Source: an uncultured Thermoleophilia bacterium (GTDB taxonomy: Bacteria; Actinomycetota; Thermoleophilia; UBA2241). From it: a DNA stretch of 43,787 nucleotides. The notes below the pieces were generated by a model. It was not told the DNA's origin and did no database searches. It saw only the letters and a program-made list of their open reading frames with translations. A program made the translations under genes and the position numbers. The DNA lies in the NCBI GenBank assembly GCA_903862845.1, contig CAIOZS010000131.1, positions 1 through 43,787 on the forward strand, in the 5' to 3' direction. Position 1 is the first letter of the stretch; each line of letters begins with the position of its first letter. Of the stretch, positions 39,964-43,787 are shown piece by piece.

Positions 39964-40461
39964 CGTCGGAAGGCGTGCGGGATCTGCGTGCCGCCAATCC
40001 TACGCGATGCGCCGGCGGCTCGCCGTGGCCCGCCGGCCGTCTCGACATTGTCAAAGCGGCGGGGCGTGGATGTCTTGGCGGGGTCCGGGAAGGGGGCACA
40101 TCTTCACCGCGCACGGCAAGCTCCGCTCGCAGGGCGAGACGATGCCGTTCGCGCACGAGGTGGCGGACGGAGAAGACGCGCTCGACTGGGTCGTCGCCCT
40201 TCCATGCGCGTGTACGCGACGCGCGTCGAGGGCGGCGCTCCCGGTCGTCGGCACGTCACAGGCGCTCGACGGCCGCCCGGAGCCGTCACCACTGCGCCGA
40301 AAACCTCGGACTGCCGTTCGGCCTCCGGGTGTAGGCTCTCAATGCGGCGTTCGCCGCCGCAGACTCAAGAGATCGCGGCCGCCGTGCCGATACTGGTAGA
40401 AGCGGGCTGTCTCGGGAGAGCAACCGACCCCGGGCGGACCATCCAACGCAGGGGGTGCACC
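39964..40461. other. Intergenic region of about 500 bases
   Basis: No gene I can support. A plus-strand frame reads HIFTAHGKLRSQGETMPFAH and VADGEDALDWVVALP near 40099-40205 with biased codon use, which may be a coding relic, but I recognise no family. GTGTAGGCT near 40328 could be the -10 region for the zincin gene. Confidence 0.4.
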
Positions 40462-41520
40462 ATGTCTCAAGGACACCGTCCGGGGATCGGCGCTTCACTA
40501 TGCTTGGGGGTGATGCTCGCCGCCGTCGTACTGCTGTTCGCCGCCGCTCCCGCGGTCTTCGCAGCCCCGGCGCCGGCGCATGCTCAGACAGTCGTGGGTG
40601 CTGCCTACGGTCACCTCAGGAAGTTCATGGGCGACTTCGACAAGGACGGCTTCGCCAAAGTCGTCGATCTCGGCAAGACCGACATCTATCGGGCCACGCT
40701 CGCCGGGCTTGAGATCAAGATCGATCCCACCCTGAGCGCGGTGGCCAAGTACGACCCCGTCACGAAGACGATCACGTTCTCCAAAGACCCGCGCACGCTT
40801 AAGCCGTCCGATTCCATGGCCTTCGGCGAGACTGCGTGGCATGAGTTGACGCACGCCATCGAGGACCAGCATGGGGACATGGGGGTGTTCGACAGCGAAG
40901 CATATGCCGAGCGCAACGTCGACTACATGACGTTCATCACTCGTGACGCCCTCCCCGTGCTCGAGATCATGGAGAGGCAAGCGAAGGCGGGGGCCTCTGC
41001 CGCGAAGCTCAAAGCGTACTGGGACAGGTTCCTGGTCGAGGTCGCGGACGCCTCAAAGCTGCCCTCGACCTCCGCGTACCCGCCCGACCTTGCGCTCATG
41101 CACACGTGGTTCGGCTTCAGCGCTGACCCTGATGGGATCAGAAACCTGTACCTCACCGACAAGGCGTTCGCCGGCAAGAAGTGGGCGAATCTGAGGGCGG
41201 CGCTCTCGCAGGTCGACTGGAGCGGGGAATGGCTTAGTTTCACATTCAGCCCGGTGAGCTTCCATCAAGTCGGCAGCACAGTCACGGGCGACTCCACGCA
41301 ATGGGATGTGCACTGGTCTGGCACAGCCAGCGGGAACATCCTTACGGGGACCGGGGAGTACTCCTCGCCGGCCGACTCCCCTCCCGTGCAGAAGAACAAC
41401 TATGCGTTCACGATCACCATGTCGGCGGATGGGCAGACCTTCACCGGCACCATGACCTTGGTCTCTGTCGATGGCGTACCAATGAACCAGACCGACAAAT
41501 GGGAGGGTTGGCGGCCCTGA
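40462..41520 (+). CDS. Secreted zincin metallopeptidase-like protein (HELTH)
   Basis: 352 residues from ATG 40462 (GGGGG site). Signal peptide LGVMLAAVVLLFAAAPAVFA. Residues 127-131 are HELTH with flanking FGETAWHELTHAIEDQHG, the zinc-binding helix; Glu146 or Glu150 (DSEAYAE) could be the third ligand, as in gluzincins. Residues 50-120 are beta-rich (YRATLAGLEIKIDP, TKTITFSKDPRTL). From about 255 a lipocalin-like beta domain follows (WSGEWLSFTFSPVSFHQVG ... WEGWRP). Proteins like this form uncharacterised families. The same frame continues after the TGA into a fibronectin-like domain (see next). Confidence 0.8.
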   Translation: MSQGHRPGIGASLCLGVMLAAVVLLFAAAPAVFAAPAPAHAQTVVGAAYGHLRKFMGDFDKDGFAKVVDLGKTDIYRATLAGLEIKIDPTLSAVAKYDPVTKTITFSKDPRTLKPSDSMAFGETAWHELTHAIEDQHGDMGVFDSEAYAERNVDYMTFITRDALPVLEIMERQAKAGASAAKLKAYWDRFLVEVADASKLPSTSAYPPDLALMHTWFGFSADPDGIRNLYLTDKAFAGKKWANLRAALSQVDWSGEWLSFTFSPVSFHQVGSTVTGDSTQWDVHWSGTASGNILTGTGEYSSPADSPPVQKNNYAFTITMSADGQTFTGTMTLVSVDGVPMNQTDKWEGWRP

Positions 41521-41538
41521 CGGTCGCGATCGAGCAGG

Positions 41539-41805
41539 GTGCCACCTGACGGCCGGACGGCGACCGCCGCCGCGCCGGTCTTCAAATGGAGCAAGGTGAA
41601 CGGCGCCACCAGGTACGAGCTACGCGGTTGTGAAGACAGCCAGCTTGGGGTCACGGTGATCGAATTGCGCAGGCTCATGTGGGAATTGAGCAGCGGGCAG
41701 GAACTGCACAAGAACGTCGATCTCAGCTTGAAGGTCCGGGCCAGCAACTCCAGCGGGAGCGGCCTCTGGAGCACGACCATCGCGTTCAGGGTCGTGACAA
41801 ACTGA
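41539..41805 (+). pseudogene. Fibronectin-like domain in frame after the zincin stop
   Basis: 88 codons: AAPVFKWSKVNGATRYELRG ... KNVDLSLKVRASNSSGSGLW and FRVVTN. This is the W.KV.GAT.YELR / KVRASN..G.G.WS pattern of secreted fibronectin-like repeats. There is no signal peptide and no convincing start (GTG 41539 only). It lies in the same reading frame as the zincin, separated from it by TGA 41518 and six codons (RSRSSR), so it is probably the former C-terminal domain cut off by a nonsense change, or a leftover repeat. Confidence 0.55.
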
Positions 41806-41917
41806 CCTCATGAGAGCCGGCAACGCCGGCCCGGGGCTGTCCGCGAAAGCGGGGCGGCGCCGGGTGGAGCTGGAGTCCGGCGAGAGCTCCTCAGAATCAG
41901 CGCGGCTGTGACTCCGC

Positions 41918-42403
41918 TCAGGCTGGCCTGAAGCCGTCGGCTTCGATCGAGTCGAGCGGCAGGCCCGCATCAGGCTTGGCCTCACTGAGCACGATGAAGG
42001 TCTCCGTCTTGATGTGACCCGGGATCGTGTTGATCTGCGTATGCAGGACGTCGTGCAGATGTCCGATGTCGCGGGCCACGACATGTAGCAGGTAGTCGTA
42101 GCGGCCGGAGATTCCGTAGCAGGCGCGGACTTCGGGAATCCGGGCGATGGCGTCGTGGAACAACTCGATGGTGTCGATGTGATCGTAGGCCAGCGTGGTC
42201 GTGATCATCGCCTGTGCGCCCAGGCCGATTGCCCCGGCGTCGATGAGCGCCCTGAAGCCGGTGATCACGCCGCGCTGCCCCAGGCGGCGAACTCGCTCCA
42301 GCACCGTCGACGACGCGACGCCCAGCTCGCGGGCGAGATCCGCGTTTGGCCGGCGGCCATCCTCTTGCAGCGACCGAAGGATCGCAAGATCGATTGCATC
42401 CAT
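41918..42403 (-). CDS. Lrp/AsnC-family transcriptional regulator
   Basis: 161 residues from ATG 42403 (AGG about 7 bases before; GTG 42409 also in frame). Winged helix-turn-helix: MDAIDLAILRSLQEDGRRPN, ADLARELGVASSTVLERVRR, LGQRGVITGF. The RAM domain follows (AMITTTLAYDHIDTI, VRACYGISGRYDYLLHVVAR, THTIPGHIKTE-type GHIKTETFIVL). Such proteins bind an amino acid and control amino-acid or peptide transport and metabolism. It lies after the D-aminopeptidase gene on the same strand, matching peptide or D-amino-acid control. Confidence 0.9.
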   Translation of the reverse strand: MDAIDLAILRSLQEDGRRPNADLARELGVASSTVLERVRRLGQRGVITGFRALIDAGAIGLGAQAMITTTLAYDHIDTIELFHDAIARIPEVRACYGISGRYDYLLHVVARDIGHLHDVLHTQINTIPGHIKTETFIVLSEAKPDAGLPLDSIEADGFRPA

Positions 42404-42514
42404 GTCCACACCTGCCTGTAGGTTCTCTCGGGGGGGATGTTATCAGCACTCTCTTCCCGGTCATGGCGGATCACGAGTGGCCGTGGACGGGGCGTCCGTC
42501 AACGATGTGCCGCC

Positions 42515-43333
42515 TCAGTGGTCTGCCAGACGTGCCAGCGCGACACAGGTGAGGAATGTGTCGAAAACCTCCAGGTAGTCGTGGCCGCTGATCTCGACCG
42601 TGTAGCCGCCGACGCGTCGTACCGTGGGGCAGCGAGCGGCGGCGTCACAGGCGGCCGTCCGCCTGAACGTGACGCACATCGTCTGAGCGGCGAAGTCGAG
42701 CGGCGTCGGCCAAGCCGGCGCTGAAAGGGCACGCTGAGCGCCGTCGCGCAGCGCAGCGCGGGCAGCCTCGGGCGCCAACAGGCGCGCAGCTGTACGCATC
42801 ACGCCGTCCTTGACGACCACGCACTCGACACCGGGAATATGGTCGTGCGCCTCAGCAGCCAGCTTATCGTCCCCGGAGACCAGCACCACGGGCACGCCAA
42901 AGACACCGGCGACGGCTGCGTTGATGGCCACCTCGCCGACCTCACAGTCGCCCACGCGAACGCTTTGGACGTCGTAGGAGTAGGTGTGGTCGAGGACTGC
43001 TCCTTGAGTACCGGCGCGGGCGTGGTAGCCGATCAGCATGGCGGCCGAACAGCCGGAGTCGACCCCCTGCATCATGCTGAGTGTTGACGGCGAGCCGGAG
43101 GACAGGCTGACCGCTGCCGGCAAAGCGTCAAAGCGGAGATTCGCTCCTTGGTCGTGGCCGTCGGCCACCACTATCTCGGCAGCGCCGGCGGACAAGCAGC
43201 CCTCGATCACGGCGTCGAGGTCGGCCCGCATGTACTCTTTGGCCGTGCCGCAGGCCTCGGTGCCTCTGGTCGTTTGCTCTTCGGCAAACACGCCGCTGAT
43301 GCCCTCGAGATCGACACTTATGAACACCTTCAT
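42515..43333 (-). CDS. M55 D-aminopeptidase (DppA-like)
   Basis: 272 residues from ATG 43333 (GAGAGG 6 bases upstream). M55 zinc motifs: FISVDLEGISGVFAEEQTT, ADGHDQGANLRFDALPAAV, GYHARAGTQGAVLDHTYSYD, GEVAINAAVAG, VVLVSGDDKLAAEA. The enzyme cuts N-terminal D-amino acids from peptides, typically D-Ala peptides from cell wall. In Bacillus dppA lies with a dipeptide ABC transporter; here the ABC ATPase gene begins divergently 280 bases away, and Lrp/AsnC follows. Confidence 0.92.
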   Translation of the reverse strand: MKVFISVDLEGISGVFAEEQTTRGTEACGTAKEYMRADLDAVIEGCLSAGAAEIVVADGHDQGANLRFDALPAAVSLSSGSPSTLSMMQGVDSGCSAAMLIGYHARAGTQGAVLDHTYSYDVQSVRVGDCEVGEVAINAAVAGVFGVPVVLVSGDDKLAAEAHDHIPGVECVVVKDGVMRTAARLLAPEAARAALRDGAQRALSAPAWPTPLDFAAQTMCVTFRRTAACDAAARCPTVRRVGGYTVEISGHDYLEVFDTFLTCVALARLADH

Positions 43334-43356
43334 GCTCATCCTCTCTTTCGGTCGGG

Positions 43357-43488
43357 TCACGCGAGCGTCACGAAGTAGTCTGGCTCGCACACCTCGCCGC
43401 TGCGCCGCTCGACCATGGTGGCAGGCGCGGTGCCGTCGATCTCGACATGCGAGGTCCCCACGAGCGCTCCTTCACTTGCCTCCGCCAT
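43357..43488 (-). CDS. 43-residue ORF before the D-aminopeptidase gene
   Basis: ATG 43488 to TGA 43357, 23 bases before the aminopeptidase start. MAEASEGALVGTSHVEIDG, then MVERRSGEVCEPDYFVTLA. No ribosome site seen and no family recognised. It could be a leader or small-protein gene, or the remaining end of a longer gene. Position in the same operon is its only support. Confidence 0.35.
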   Translation of the reverse strand: MAEASEGALVGTSHVEIDGTAPATMVERRSGEVCEPDYFVTLA

Positions 43489-43548
43489 GATGTCGGTGAT
43501 TATTCGACGATTGGCAGCATACATCCACATTCTGTCGATGCAATGTTA

Positions 43549-43576
43549 TTGACATGGATATATTGTGTGATACTCA
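43549..43576 (+). promoter_or_regulatory. Promoter of the peptide ABC transporter gene
   Basis: TTGACA (43549-43554), 16-base spacer, TACTCA (43571-43576), in an unusually AT-rich stretch (43500-43590). An imperfect CATT-N10-AATG repeat just before it (about 43528-43546) might be an Lrp-type site. Confidence 0.55.
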
Positions 43577-43612
43577 TGTACTGGTCGAATGATTCACGAC
43601 CCTGCGGGGGAC

Positions 43613-43787
43613 ATGGCTGAACAACTGCTCGACGTCGCTGGCTTGTCCGTCGACTTCGCGTCGCACGAGGGCATCGTGCACGCCGTCGACAGGGTGAGCT
43701 TCTCGGTCGCGCCCGGCGAGCTCGTGGGCCTCGTCGGCGAGTCGGGCTGCGGCAAGAGCGTCACCGCGAGCGCCATCCTCGGCCTCA
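43613..43787 (+). CDS. Oligopeptide ABC transporter ATP-binding protein (5' end)
   Basis: 58 residues before the edge: [37 protein letters not shown] and Walker [17 protein letters not shown]. The form (LSV.F....G...[21 protein letters not shown]) is that of DppD/OppD ATPases. ATG 43613 is chosen with GGGGG nearby; in-frame ATG 43589 would add 8 residues. Divergent from the M55/Lrp genes, which fits dipeptide uptake and breakdown. Confidence 0.85.
   Translation, partial: MAEQLLDVAGLSVDFASHEGIVHAVDRVSFSVAPGELVGLVGESGCGKSVTASAILGL

Noticed and set aside
38842-40461. Long in-frame extension before the zincin ATG
   Set aside because: It is antisense to the EamA transporter and haem protein gene; the signal peptide and ribosome site place the start at 40462.

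Overview
The window is GC-rich, gene-dense bacterial chromosome with about fifty protein genes, one tRNA, and short intergenic spaces often filled by GC hairpins. Frequent GTG starts, AGGAG-type ribosome sites, TAnnnT -10 boxes and the family mix (DUF3870, DUF917, FitA/VapC-type toxin-antitoxin, UPF0104 flippase, DHA2 MFS, fibronectin-like secreted proteins) suggest a deep-branching actinobacterium such as a Thermoleophilia-like lineage. That placement is inference. A two-subunit Fe-S fumarase with a malic enzyme, and a ferredoxin-domain DUF362 protein, fit a facultative or anaerobic life. Several relics show ongoing decay.

Left part (1-9.4 kb): a secreted CLCA-like metalloprotease cut by the left edge; two NHLP-type RiPP precursor genes, one dead and one intact; tRNA-Glu(CUC); a double-GNAT protein; a fibronectin-type membrane protein; a repeat lipoprotein; a glyoxalase divergent from a gamma carbonic anhydrase; YdeI-like and Sir2 deacylase genes ending tail to tail on a shared CTAG; two membrane proteins and DUF3870.

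Middle (9.4-28.8 kb): malic enzyme with the alpha and beta subunits of class I fumarase behind a clear promoter and before a strong terminator; an antitoxin-toxin pair; TetR divergent from a peptide-type substrate-binding protein followed by DUF917 and DUF4126; a Pcm-acylphosphatase fusion; HD, YtxH, metallophosphoesterase and lipoprotein genes. On the minus strand a CsoR/CstR-like repressor, a methyltransferase and a DUF362-ferredoxin protein form a compact operon whose promoter spacer is itself a C5G7 operator. Then PHP phosphoesterase, glycosyltransferase, SAMHD1-like HD protein, lipoprotein, and a class II fumarase (a second fumarase).

Right part (28.8-43.8 kb): UPF0104 flippase-like protein with cardiolipin synthase, a DUF6159-like protein, a small stress-type cluster (DUF1269, GlsB/YeaQ, DUF1622) holding a 60-residue relic of glutamate decarboxylase, a GAF-GAF-GGDEF cyclase next to a histidine-kinase relic, DHA2 MFS pump, dihaem-type protein, EamA exporter, a secreted HELTH zincin whose frame continues past its TGA into a fibronectin-like domain, then Lrp/AsnC, M55 D-aminopeptidase, a 43-codon ORF, and divergently the start of a peptide ABC ATPase.

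The best candidates for an undescribed system are the CstR-like/methyltransferase/DUF362 operon (possible reactive-sulfur or metalloid response) and the orphan NHLP precursor pair. Both are inferences from sequence alone.
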